Part shown: piece after piece, positions 49,550 to 60,969 of the stretch | Numbering within the stretch: the first letter of the stretch is position 1 | How the letters are laid out: every line of letters begins with the position of its first letter | Assembly: GCA_018894105.1 (NCBI GenBank) | Contig: CM032128.1 | Coordinates: forward strand, 30,403,299 to 30,467,298 | From: Jacaranda mimosifolia | Taxonomy: Eukaryota; Streptophyta; Magnoliopsida; Lamiales; Bignoniaceae | Length of the DNA: 64,000 nucleotides | Reading direction: 5' to 3' | Made by a program: the position numbers and the translations under genes | The notes under the pieces: generated by a model | Databases searched by the model: none | Told to the model about the DNA's origin: nothing | Seen by the model: the letters and a program-made list of their open reading frames with translations, nothing else

Positions 49550-50340
49550 ATGCTGACAGGACCATGCAGCCGGAGGGAGATGCCTTCAAGATTCTGGAGG
49601 GAACGCGACTCCCCTTTTGTCCAAGAGATCATCGATGAGCGCATTGCCATTGATGCGAAGATCCCCACCGGGCTCCCGAGGTATGACGGCTCCACGGACC
49701 CGAATGAGCATCTATTGCAGTTTGAGCATATGATGCAGCTGCATGGGCATAACGAGTATATACATGCAAAAATGCTCGTAACCACTTTCCAGGGCGTGGC
49801 CCTAGACTGGTTCGTGAAGTTGGAACCGACATCCATTTTCTCATACGACCAGTTATGTGACAAGTTTTTGCACCAGTTTGCTAGCCGAAGAAAGGCGAAG
49901 CTACCGCATACCCACCTGCATACAGTAAAATAAGCTGAGGGCGAGTTTTTATGGGATTTCTTCACCAGGTTCAACATTGAGGTGTTGAAGATAGACAGCC
50001 CAAGGATAGAATTTTTGATTGATGTGCTGTTTCTGGGACTAAGGCACAAGGAGTGCGCCAATGCTTTGGTCCGCGCACAGCTAAGAATAATGGAGGAGCT
50101 CCTCGACCTCACCGAGAGGTACATGAATCAGGAGGAGATGAACAAAATGAAATATGGCAGCATAGAGGCCAACAAGAAAAAAGGCAAGGAGAAAGAGGAG
50201 AAGCAGAACAGGGAGGGGTGCCGCTCCCCAATCAAACGTTTCCATGACTACACCCCGCTCTCCAGGCCGAGGAAGGAAGTACTCTTCGCCATACAACATG
50301 ATAACCTGCTTAAAAATGCGTATCCCTCCGATCCCCGCTG
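49550..50340 (+). pseudogene. gag capsid region with frameshift and stop
   Basis: After a frame change near 49,607 the sequence reads SPFVQEIIDERI, GLPRYDGSTDPNEHLLQFEH, ALDWFVKL and HQFASRRKAKLPHTHLHTVK, the core of the retrotransposon gag family. TAA at 49,931 breaks it, then FFTRFNIEVLKI and LTERYMNQEE continue. The zinc-knuckle region and the start of pol are missing: at about 50,320-50,350 the sequence jumps to RNase H. Confidence 0.8.
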
Positions 50341-50349
50341 CCTGAAGAC

Positions 50350-51707
50350 TATGATTTTGCTGTCAAACTCGACTTTCCGGTCACTAATAATGAAGCTGAA
50401 TATGAGGCACTCATTGCAGGAATGCGCATGGCCATAGACCGTGGGTTCGATAAGATAGCGGCCTTTACTGACTCACAGCTGGTCGCGGAGCAGGTCGAGG
50501 AAACTTCGACGCGAGAGAACATTCGACAGTTACGGGAGAGGTTTCGAGATTTTTCATTAAGCCAAGTTCCCCGATCAGAAAATGCGTGAGCAGACGCGCT
50601 TTCCAAGCTGGCAAGCTCGACGAGAGGCACAAGAGAAAGAACCATAACATTTCTTGTCTCCGACCAGCCTTGCATCTCGGCCCCCAGCCCGGGTTTGGTC
50701 GGGTGCCTCGAAGACGCAACACATTCTTGGCAGCACTCGATCAAATTTTATTTGAGCCATGGTACCTTACTCGATGATGAGAAGCAGGCTCGTAAACTGA
50801 AGGGCTTGGTGCCCAAATATGCGCTGGATGATCACGGACAGTTGTACAGAAGATCAATCGCAGGACCGCCGCTGAGATCAACATAGTCGGCGCGCTCCCA
50901 AAGACCACCGGCCAGCAGAAGTTTATCATAGTGGCCGTTGAGTACTTTACAAAATGGGTGGAAGCTGAAGCAGTCCCGAAGATCACTGATGCGGCCATCA
51001 AGAGTTTCATATGGAAGAATATTATTTGCCGTTTCGGGCTGCCTAAAGTCCTCATCTCAGATAACGACACCCAATTCCAAAGTAAAAACACAAGAAGATG
51101 GTGCGAGACCTTAGGCATTGTGCAGCATTTTACTTCAGTGGGAAATCCGTAAGCCAATGGACAGACCGAAGTGACCAACAGGACTGTCCTCGATCGCATT
51201 AAGAGTCGAATAGCGGGGACAGGAACCAGTTGGGCGGACGACCTCTCGGGAGTCCTTTGGGCCTACAGAACCACCCCTCGAACAGCCACAGGTCAAAGCC
51301 CTTACAGCCTAGTTTATGGATCCGAAGCAGTGGTCCCGTCAGAACTAATCCAGCACACTGCTAGAGTGATCCACTACAATCCAACAGCAAATACATCGGA
51401 GAGGGCACTGGACCTAATAACTATATACGAGAAGCGCCTAGCGGCTTACAACAGAATGTAGAGGTACCGCTCAAAGATGGCGGACCGCTATAACAAATCG
51501 ATACGTCCGCGAAATTTCAAGGTGAGTGATCTCGTCTTAAAGAAAGTGGAAGTGTCAAGGCCCGTCGGCAAGTTTGACCCGAAGTGGGAAGGGCCGTACT
51601 CAGTCATCAAAGTGTCTAAACACAATGCCTATCGATTAGCGAATGCTGCAGGTCGCGAGCTGTCTCGATCGTGGAATGCGGTAAATCTAAAAAAGTTCTT
51701 TGTATGA
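50350..51707 (+). pseudogene. pol remnant: RNase H plus integrase core and C-terminus
   Basis: RNase H reads FAVKLDFPVTNNEAEYEALI and FTDSQLVAEQV, with a TGA at 50,587-50,589 inside the ADALSKLAS motif. Integrase begins abruptly at about 50,882 (IVGALPKTTGQQKF) after a gap that removes the zinc-binding domain. VEYFTKWVEAEAV has Glu where the first catalytic Asp is usual, SDNDTQF keeps the second Asp, and ANGQTEVTNR keeps the Glu. Stops occur at 51,150-51,152 and 51,459-51,461. The C-terminal part KVEVSRPVGKFDPKWEGPYS is recognisable. Confidence 0.85.
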
Positions 51708-52092
51708 GCAGTTCATTGGCATCTTTTGTATTGAGTAAAGAACAATCAAGTTCCATTATGATTAAAAGGCACGTGACGACCGCAGCAAAACCTTAGTCGA
51801 CCCCGTAGTCGACGAAAATTCTCAACAAACTGGCGTCGAAGCCCCTGAGGCAGGTTCGCAAAATCGACGTCACACTTGAGAAAAGCCGCTAAGGCTCGAA
51901 GTCGAGCCCCATCGACAAATTCATTTACACTTTACTAATCATAAATGGCGACAAAGTTCAAGTTATCTTGCAATGGAGAAAAACAGTGCTCGAAATTGAA
52001 CAGCTGGCAGATGAAGGGCAACAAATTTTATTTCATTCTCAAGAAGCCTCAACGAGGTATGTACATCAAAACAAAAACAACTATTACAAGCC

Positions 52093-54568
52093 CTAGCTAG
52101 AGCTGCCAGACCCTTCGATTGGTAATGCGGGTGCAGAAGCAGAGGGAGGCTCAGGCGGTGCCATTGCAACAGGCATGGCCGCGGTGACTGGGTGAGAGGG
52201 GCAGGCGGCAGAAGACATAAACAGCCGCTCGACGGCTGGGAAGAAAGAGGCAGTGTTGGCCTGGCCCTCGGAGATTTCATAGGCGAGGTCGTCGGCGAAC
52301 TCGAACTCTCGACCCACAGCATTTACTTTATTTTGGAGGTCTGCCTTTTGCCTCTCTTCATGAGTCATGTCGATCTCTTCCGTTGCCTCTACCTCGGCTT
52401 CGGCCTCGTCGACATCCTCATCACCAATTGGGCGCAACTGCTCGTCGAAAGCAAGGCCCATCTTCGAGCAATCTTCGTCGCTAACCGCATAGCCCAGGTG
52501 CCGCATTTGTGCAATAGCCTTATTAAAGGCACTTCGGGCATCGTCCAGGGCCAGCACCACGCTCGCATCCTGAAAGGCGGGGCTCACCATGAACTGTTGT
52601 ACCGCCTCCTTGCGAATCTCCGGGTACTAGCCGCTCGAACTCTGTCCTAGCTTCGACCAGGCGCTCACCTCGACCGACCGCCCGACCAGATTCGTAGGCG
52701 ACATGGATGTCCAGTTCAAGTTTTTTCAGCTTCATCTCCATCTTTGTTTGCTCCGTCACCGCCAGCAGGACTTGCCTATCTTTCGCCTCCATTATTTCGG
52801 CGTATTTGGCATTCTCCTTCTGCACTTCCTCGAGCCACAGTTGGGATGACTCCAGCTGGGCCTTCAATGTTTCGACATCGCCGCCAGCATCCAAATGTTC
52901 ACGATCAGCGAGTGCCAGCTCGGAACGATGGTAAAAATTGTAGGCGATTTGCGCGACTTGAAACATAAAAATTATTACTATCCATGCAGGGAAAATCGAT
53001 TACACAAGTTTACAGCTTAGGGGATCTCACCATGTTCGCATGATATGCGACCTCGCACAGCACCCCGGGTTGACTCAGGCCCATTATCCTCCTCTGGTCG
53101 GCCAGGAACTGACCAGCCAACAACCATTTCAAGGGGTCGACCCCACTTGGCCCAGATCCATGCATATAGGACGAGTCGTCCACAAGTAAGCTGGGGTCCG
53201 ACCCGAAACGAGGAGACGGGAACTTCCTCAGGCCAAATAAGGTCTCCGCACCTCGATCCCCGAAGAGATCGTTGCTCGTCGGCATCCTCAACCCGGCGCC
53301 CTTCGATTTTCTTTTCCCCTTTCCAGCAGCAGCAATCTTTTTGGGCAGGGGCCCACTCTGTTCGCCCATAGGTATTTTTCCCCGACCCGCGTCCCTCTCG
53401 ACCGCTACTATTCGACCAGGTGAGGGGGTCGGGGATGGCGCACGGGCCGCAGCTTGTCGGCGTGGCTCGTCAGCTCCAGTCGACTCTTGTCGAGATGCAG
53501 CGCCTTGTTCGCACTGTCGGTTCCTCTCAGTGCGAGCCACTGCATCACTCCTTGCGCGGTTCATGATTTCGTCCCGGTCTGCAAGGAACAAACACAACAT
53601 ATATCAAATACAGACATGAACGTAGCTAAACAACAACGCATGACACACATTTCATCTACCTATCTCATAGTCATCTGCAAAATTTAGAAGGGCTGGCGAC
53701 AACCCAGCCAACACTAACTGCTGCTCCTCGAGGAATACAATAGCCTCCACGGGACCAAACCCGACCAGATCCCTCACGAAGGTGTTTGGCCAAGTAGGGG
53801 TGCGATTCCTTGGTATCTCAACCTGCCCTCCCAACCACTCTCGAGGAATGTCAAACCCCCCCTTCACCCGAATGAAGAAATAACGTTTCTTCCACTCCTG
53901 CCCATATGAAGAGGGGGGAGCCACGAGAAACTTGCGGCGAGGTCGAGCAGTCAGATAGTAAAAGCCCGACTCCTCGGAACTACCAGATTTTCGTGACATG
54001 CACAGATAGAAGAGGTTGGAAAATTTTTTGAAACTGGGGGCCTGATCGAATAGATGCATCAAAACCAAGAAACTGCAGAGGGTGGCAAAGCAGTTGGGTA
54101 ATAGCTGAGTTATGCACACTCGAAGACCCCTAAGCAGGCCTATCATACTATTACCTAAGGGGAACCTCAACCCACATTTCAGTGCATCATCGAACACTGT
54201 TATGCAACCGGCGGGAGCGCGGTGCATTCGACCAGGAGGCCTGGGGGTTAATAGTTGATATTCGGGAGGAATATGGTAAAGCTCCCTCTAGCGCACCAAA
54301 TCCGTAGGAGTCATTACGGAAACTATCTCACTATAGTGGTCCGGGGTGAATAATCTCCCACGAGAAGGGGGTACCCGGCTGGGCCCAACTTCCCCACCAC
54401 GCGCGCCGCTCTAGCTCCAAGAGCTCGAGCTGCTCGTACCGGAACCACCGCCGGACAACCCACCAGAAGGAGCAGGAAACTCCCTACGCCCCTTAGACAG
54501 AGTGGCCTCACTGTCCCCCCCCCCCCCTGGCTACCCTCAGAACTGAATAACCCAAGCATCTTCTTCAA
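52093..54568 (-). pseudogene. Antisense ORF of the retrotransposon (plant gypsy-type transposon family protein)
   Basis: Multi-exon gene on the strand opposite to gag-pol. The first coding part (about 54,568-53,665) contains YSEIVSVMTPTDLV, RELYHIPPEYQLLTP and ALKCGLRFPLGNSM, the layout of the family named putative gypsy type transposon (Pfam Transposase_28). A donor after DDYEIG (53,664) joins to an acceptor near 53,577, a basic low-complexity exon follows (about 53,577-53,032, ending VAYHANM before GTGAGA), then a coiled-coil exon from about 52,960 (TLKAQLESSQLWLEEVQKEN) and an acidic C-terminus ending at 52,093. A stop after LTPTDLVR-like sequence (near 54,290), another near 54,413 and a frameshift near 52,640 break it. 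Role unknown. Confidence 0.75.
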
Positions 54569-54975
54569 AAGAAAAATAAAGAGAAAGGATTCGGAGAAAC
54601 GAAGAGGTGGAGGAGCACTTACTGGATACGAAGGTTAAGCCCACAAAATCTGCGAAGCGAATGCAAAGTCTAGGGAGTCTTGCAGCGAAAGATATCCCCT
54701 AAAGGCTTTCAGAAATTCTGAAGCGGTAAAAGTGAAAATGGGCAGAATCACATTAACCATTTATAGAAAGGCGGACGCGGTTTCCCAAGCATCCAGGCGC
54801 GGTTACCCAAACATCCACATTAATGGACGGAGACGTCACGCCGCCCCACGCGCGCCACAATGTAACCGCTCAGCAAGCGCGTAATAGTCTGACAGATTTT
54901 CAAAAACCCTGGTCGATGATCGCTAATGTTCGTTACTTCCCAACGCCGCTTGTCGATTCTCTGTTCGGCCTTGCG

Positions 54976-54988
54976 AAGTGGGGGGACT
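54976..54988 (+). other. Polypurine tract
   Basis: GAAGTGGGGGGA lies immediately before the 3' LTR, where plus-strand synthesis is primed in LTR elements. Confidence 0.6.
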
Positions 54989-54990
54989 CA

Positions 54991-55473
54991 TGATATATGA
55001 TGGCCCAAATTGGCGAGGCCCAACACCCAATCAACGGCCCAGGACCCAAGTGACTCGTCGACCTTGTTCGACTAATCCACAAGGCGCTACGTCAACCCTG
55101 TTCGACCAATCCACAAGGCGCTCATGGCCCTCGGAGCCGCTCGTCCATTATCGACCCCTCATCTCGTCGATTCTCATGTCGAGCCCTGCACAGTACTTTG
55201 CCACCGCATTAAATGCGTTGACTGGCAACACGCCTCCGCATTAATAGCGCATGCCCTCCCTTCACCGTCTGACACAGCAGACGCCGCAACAGTGTACCAT
55301 CTTGTCCTGCAACGTAAAAGGACATCCAGCTGGCGATTTTCAAACGGGGGAATTGACCAATTACCCCCGGTAGGAGGTTGGAGGTCCCTAAGGTAAGCCA
55401 AAGGCTTCCCTAACATTTCCTACGAGGGGGAGAATATAAAAACCTCTCAACCTTGCCTTTCACAGGTATGTGT
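54991..55473 (+). repeat. 3' LTR, truncated at its 3' side
   Basis: Starts TGATATATGATGGCCC and follows the 5' LTR to CTTTCACAGGTATG, then stops. About 190 bp corresponding to 48,735-48,961 are absent. It contains an extra tandem copy (about 38 bp) of the TGTTCGAC(T/C)AATCCACAAG region at 55,058-55,130 that the 5' LTR has once. Confidence 0.8.
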
Positions 55474-55537
55474 TTTATTTTTTTGAATAGTAAAAAAAAT
55501 GTGAAAAGGAGTTTTGAAAATGAAACCAAACGGGGAC
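55474..55537. mobile_element. Right part of the Tourist-like element
   Basis: Ends AAATGAAACCAAACGGGGAC followed by TAA, completing the inverted-repeat pair with the start at 48,117. Confidence 0.6.
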
Positions 55538-55540
55538 TAA

Positions 55541-57504
55541 GTGTTTACTTAAAAATATATTTTATAACCCGACGTCTGTTTATAATATGAAATATAAGAT
55601 AAAACAGAAAATGAAATACATGATCTAGACTTAGTTGTGTCAACATTCAATTTCTTGTTATTGGGTAACACTAATTCTAAACCCTAGTACTCTCCTAGTT
55701 GTGGGAACCGCAATAGTTCCCACAATTATTATTAGTGGTCATTAACTTTCCTAGCTGATATGGAAGTCAAATCGCATTGAAGTATTTTTCAGTCAGCATA
55801 CATTTATGGAGTTTTGTCCTTATAAAAATATGACTGACAAATGATTTTTTTTAAAATTGTTTCACAACCCTAAATTCCTCCGATTTGAAGTAAAATTATA
55901 TATTATCAATTACACACCTTTAAACATATGATGAACTGGATAGATAAGTGTAGTTACCCACAATTAAGTACATGGATAAAGCATATAAGTTACATGTGAC
56001 CTAACCACCAAGATTTTGAACTCTTAACATTCAAGAAGCCACATTGGTTTCTTAACCACCTTGACAAGCTTGGGGCACTCCATACCTTTAGTTAAAATCT
56101 AACCATCAAGATTGAAATGCTAAACTTTATTACAACCTCGTCAATCGCCATCATCTAAACATTAAAAATGAGAAAATAAAGTGGAGACATGGACAAAACA
56201 ACAGCAAGAAATGGACATATGGATAGTTACATATGCATGCATAGCCCCTCCAAAAAGTATGTCCCCTTCAAGTAGACCAAAAATCTTCCCTCCCATTGCT
56301 AATTTAAGCTTTTCAACAGATCTCCCTTAGCTTCATCCACTAATAAGACCACCTTGTACATGCACAAAAGATCAAACGATGTTTTTCATTTTCTGATTTT
56401 TTCTTCTTCTCATATTGCTGTTTTTGTTTAAGTTTAAAGTTGCACACATTTTTGATCAGATAAAGTGACTTCTGAAAAGTGTAAAACTTCTTTTTTTTCA
56501 TTGTGGAGAGCAACTAAACAGAGAAATTTGCAGCAGAATTGCTTTCACTCTTTTTGATGTTGCCAGAAATGGTTTGGAGTTTAGACCCAAATATGAATTT
56601 AAGATTGATTTTCAGAAGTCCAATGAGTCTGAATTTCAACCTACTCTGAAATTCGTGAAGGATAAAATGTGTTTTTATTCTTTTTAGTGGTTTCCATGTA
56701 AATACATGAAAATTTAATTTATCAAAAATAGTCTACAACTGATTTAAATGTTACTATCCATAACTCCTGCATTTTCTCCTCATACAAAGTCATTGCTCAC
56801 GCTTCAACTTCCCACTCATATTCTCATAATAACTCATGAGTTACGATTACTTTATACACGCAACAATGATATACCATGATTTCTAATTTATATATAATAG
56901 TAGTATCATTTATGTAAAATAAATTGATATTTATCTTTAATCAAGCCAAAATTAATTTTAATCCTAGTGGTCGAATACGGAATGAAAAAATATTCAGTAT
57001 TTAATATATCTTAGTATTTTATGAATACTGGTAAAAACTTTAGCCCACTAATTTAAAATGAATAATATATGATTTATAAATGCTCGAGTAAAATGCAAAT
57101 ATAAAAGAGTTATTGGGGGGGGGGGGGGATACTGTTTATTTGATTTATTTTTATGTGTCGTTTGAATAATTATGAAAAGCAAAATAATTTTCAATGATAT
57201 ATGTATATGCACTAGTATAGTGCCAGTTTTACCTAATAGAAATTTTAATTTGATTATTCAACACATAGTTAGACACCATTTGGACTCAATCCATGTGGAT
57301 TAGCCCACTTAATACTAGAAAATCTTGCTATAGTTTATTATAATTATTTTTTGCTTTAATTGTGTGATTAGCTCACTCCTTTCGGAGTATTGCCAAAATT
57401 AACTTGGACCAAAGTCCAAATAATTGATAACTAAAAGAAATTAGTGTTAATACGGTTGCAGTTCGACCCTGAGTTTAAGTTGGGCTGCTGGGCTTGCATT
57501 TGTA
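55541..57504. other. Intergenic DNA without counterpart in copy A
   Basis: No gene is supported. There is a 10-bp perfect inverted repeat (TTGTGGGAAC, loop 7) at 55,699-55,725, and a pyrimidine-rich stretch at 56,370-56,520 that looks like a 5' leader or intron but leads to no recognisable exon. A run of 14 G lies at 57,115-57,128. Confidence 0.5.
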
Positions 57505-57799
57505 ATTAATTGACTCAAACATAAGGTATTTGTTTTCCACTGTGAATCATAAGCATAGTAATAAAACTAGGTTGTATTACTGTTGTTACAATGACATCGT
57601 CCTTATATTTATATGTGTGAAATTTAAAATTAAATATTAATATATTTATGATATATATACAAGTGTTAAATAAAAAAAATATGCATACATTATTGAAATA
57701 AATGGTTACTATTTAATTTCATGTTCGAGTATGCATCTTATCTTATTTCTCTTGAAATATTTGAAATAATACGCTAATCACTAATAATTTGTTCTTCTA

Positions 57800-59590
57800 A
57801 TTGTACCTATCTATACTATTGTATACGAGACAAGTTTTTTTTACCATAATTATGTAATTCTAATTAAATTTTAAATTATCAAATTTTATTTTTTTAATTT
57901 ATGCCGAATAATTTATTTGATTGCTTAATATTAACGTGTATTTCTTAATTTCTTAAATTATATACATATATCAAATTTTTAAAATTTAGAATTTTTTGAA
58001 TTGTATAAAATAATTTCATCAGTTGCTAAATATTGTTCGTGAATTTATTGATTATTCAAAATTAATTAAGATATATCAATTAACCAAATTTAATAACATT
58101 CTAGGACAATAGTTAAACACATTCTGAACCTGCAATTGTATTCATGGAATGAGATCTTTTGACAACAATTACGCAATTTTAATCAAATTTTTAATTTTTT
58201 AAATCATTTATAACAATTCAATTTGCTGCTAAATATTTATCATCAATGTATTGATATTTTAAATCATTAATACGCCAAATAACTCCAGTTACCTCTTAAT
58301 GCAATATGGAAATTCATTCACATACATAAACTTATTAAGAAATGGGTTTTCTGACTTCTTGTCAAGATTGTGTAATTTTGATCAATTTTTAAATTTGCAA
58401 AATTTAAATTTTTTATTGTTTAGAATAATTACATTGAATGCAATCATTTATTAATTTGCGAAATCATTGAAGTATGGAAATTAATTAAATTTAGAGATAT
58501 TTTAACACGTTGGTTAAATTCGTGGAGACACACACACATATATATATATAAATCTATGCTCTTATATTCAGGATGTGGGCCTTTTTTACTATAATCGTGA
58601 ATTTTATTCAAAATTTTAATTTCTTAAATTTAGATTTTTAATTGTTTAGGATTCTCATTGATTGTTTAATAGAATTTATAAATTATGAATTATTTTATTT
58701 TTTAATTCAATAAAATAGGTAAAAATAAATCAATTTTAATGACATTTAATACTTTTCAAACTTATTCACACATGAACAAGACCAATACATATTATCAATG
58801 GAAAATTGATCTTTTTGACCACAGTTGTGCTGTGTATTTTCCATCAAACTTTGAATTCTTAATATATATTTATTATTTTTATTATTTAGTATAATTATAC
58901 TAATTACTTAATATTAGTTGTGAATCTCTGATTTTCAAATAATCAAAATGTATAAATTAACTAACTTTAGTGACTTTTTGAGATATTCTTGAAGTTTATT
59001 AACACACACATAAATCTATACAATGATATATATATATATATATATATACATGTGAAATGGTCTTTTCGCTACAATTATGCACTCTCGAAAAAGTCCCTAT
59101 TTTTTTAGAATTTATTTTATAAGATATATAAAATAATTCCATTTATTGCTTAACATTAATTATGAATGTTCTAATTTTTTAATTTATTAAAACATGCTAA
59201 ATAATGACCTTTTAATGCATTCTTTCAATCAATTCACATACATAAATCTGTACAATAATAGTTGCTTGATTTAGAGGTTTGACCAAATTTTTAGATTTCG
59301 AGAGTTTAAAATTTTTAAAATTATTTATAATAATTTTATTGATTGTTTAACATCTATATTATTATATAAAATAATTGAGTCTTTTGACCACATTTCTGCA
59401 ACTTTTATCAAATCCTATTTTTTTAAATTTATTATTTTTAAAATATTTTGAATGGCTTAATTAAATAAATGATTAATATTAGCTGTCAATTAACTTCATG
59501 CTAATTATCAAAATATATTAATTAATCAAATTTAATGATATTTTAATTTATTCTTTAAAAGCATTCACACGAAGATACACACGAAATATA
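57800..59590. repeat. Degenerate tandem array of roughly 200-bp units (copy B)
   Basis: Counterpart of 11,330-13,300, unit by unit in the same order, for example GAGATCTTTTGACAACAATT near 58,150 and AATTATGCACTCTCGAAAAAG near 59,070. Includes a (TA)n at 59,030-59,048. This shows the array predates the duplication. Confidence 0.65.
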
Positions 59591-60371
59591 TATATATATA
59601 TATGAATAAGAAAAATCTTAATCAAAATTCATTTAGCATATGCAAATATAAGAAATGTTTCAATTAAAATATTAAACATCCCATCAAATTAGGTAAATTT
59701 TGAAAAATATTAAAGAAATGGGACATAAAGTATATCACCTAAAATGCACTTATTCTCATTTTATCTTTATATTTTTTATATTTTTTATTTCATCTTGATT
59801 TTTTTTTTAATTCTATTATTTCACTTGGCGATTTACTAGATATAAATTCTTTGAAGTTTCTTCTCTCATCTTGCAACCTTTTGTAGAAATTCATTGAATT
59901 TCTCTAGTGTTCTATCACTAATTGCTGAAGATTTTATATTTATCAAAATTTATATAATTTTTAATATTTTTATGCATATATAATAAAGCACAAATATGAA
60001 TAATTACTTTTGAAGGAATAAAAATATTCTTATTGATAACAATGATACATATAAATTATTTTTCTTCTATTTTACCTAAAACATAATTGTTTTTACTGTC
60101 ACAAACACACAATCATAATTCGAATTACTTAATTTGACTTTTTGTTAATTTATGATATTTAAAATTAAGTTAATTATCGGTTAAATTTTAAAGTATCGTA
60201 TTATTTGAAGGAATGGGACAAGCATGATTTAAAAAATATCATATTTATAATTGAATGACACCTTTTTAGTATTCTAAGTCAGCCAAAGTAATTGTTTTTT
60301 ATATTTCCCTATTTTTCTTACACATTTCAACCTTTTTCCCCCCTCTTTTGTCTTTTCAATTGTACTATTTT

Positions 60372-60884
60372 TATGGGTGTTCATTCGGTACAAACCAAAA
60401 TTTCGATACACCAAAATATTGTACCAAATATCGAATCGAATTATTTGGTTCGATTCGGTTAAAACTGAATTTTTTTTCGGTATGGTTCGGTTAAAAACCG
60501 AAATACGAAAATTTTCAATATTTAATATTAATATATATATATATATTGTTGTTAATTAATATATATATACACACACTATTAATACTATTAACAGTATATG
60601 TACTGTTAATTAATATATATATATTAATGTAATATATTTATTAATTAACAATACATATTTATATATTTTTATCTATTTATTTATTTATTAATTAACAATT
60701 CGGTAATTTGGTTCGGTTCGGTTCGATTAACCGGTACAAAAAAATCAAAATCGAACCGAATACTGAATTTTTTAAAAAGAAATAACTGAATACCGAACCA
60801 AAATTTTCGATTCAGTATTCGGTACAAATTAAATTTTCAATTTCGATTCGGTTCAGTAGGTTTACCGAACTGTGAACGCCCCTA
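60372..60884. mobile_element. hAT-like miniature element inserted in copy B
   Basis: Ends TATGGGTGTTCATTCGGTA and the reverse complement TAGGGGCGTTCACAGTTCGG are terminal inverted repeats. It is flanked by ACTATTTT and ACTATTTC, an 8-bp target duplication with one difference. Copy A has a single ACTATTTC at the matching site (near 16,629), which is the empty site. The interior holds several GGTTCGGTT/AACCGAACC motifs. It has no coding capacity. Confidence 0.85.
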
Positions 60885-60969
60885 ACTATTTCTATTACGC
60901 TTTAATTAGTACATCTTATTTCTTTTTTTCCAATACCCATTATGATTTATCCAATTGTAGGGTAATTTT

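Larger units (their letters stand above)
48290..55473 (+). mobile_element. Ty3/gypsy LTR retrotransposon, Tat-like, internally deleted, with antisense ORF
   Basis: Two LTRs (48,290-48,961 and 54,991-55,473), a primer-binding-like site, gag, a pol remnant, an antisense gene and a polypurine tract lie in the order expected. The RNase H type (NNEAEYEALIAGMRMA), found just before integrase, together with an antisense extra ORF points to the Tat lineage (Retand/Grande-like). Protease, reverse transcriptase and the integrase zinc finger are absent and several stops interrupt the frames, so it cannot move on its own. It sits inside a Tourist-like element and is missing from copy A, so it probably inserted after the duplication. 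Confidence 0.88.

Noticed and set aside
53045..53687. Plus-strand ORFs over the antisense gene
   Set aside because: They mirror the GC-rich low-complexity exon of the antisense ORF. The minus strand carries the recognisable family sequence and splice signals.
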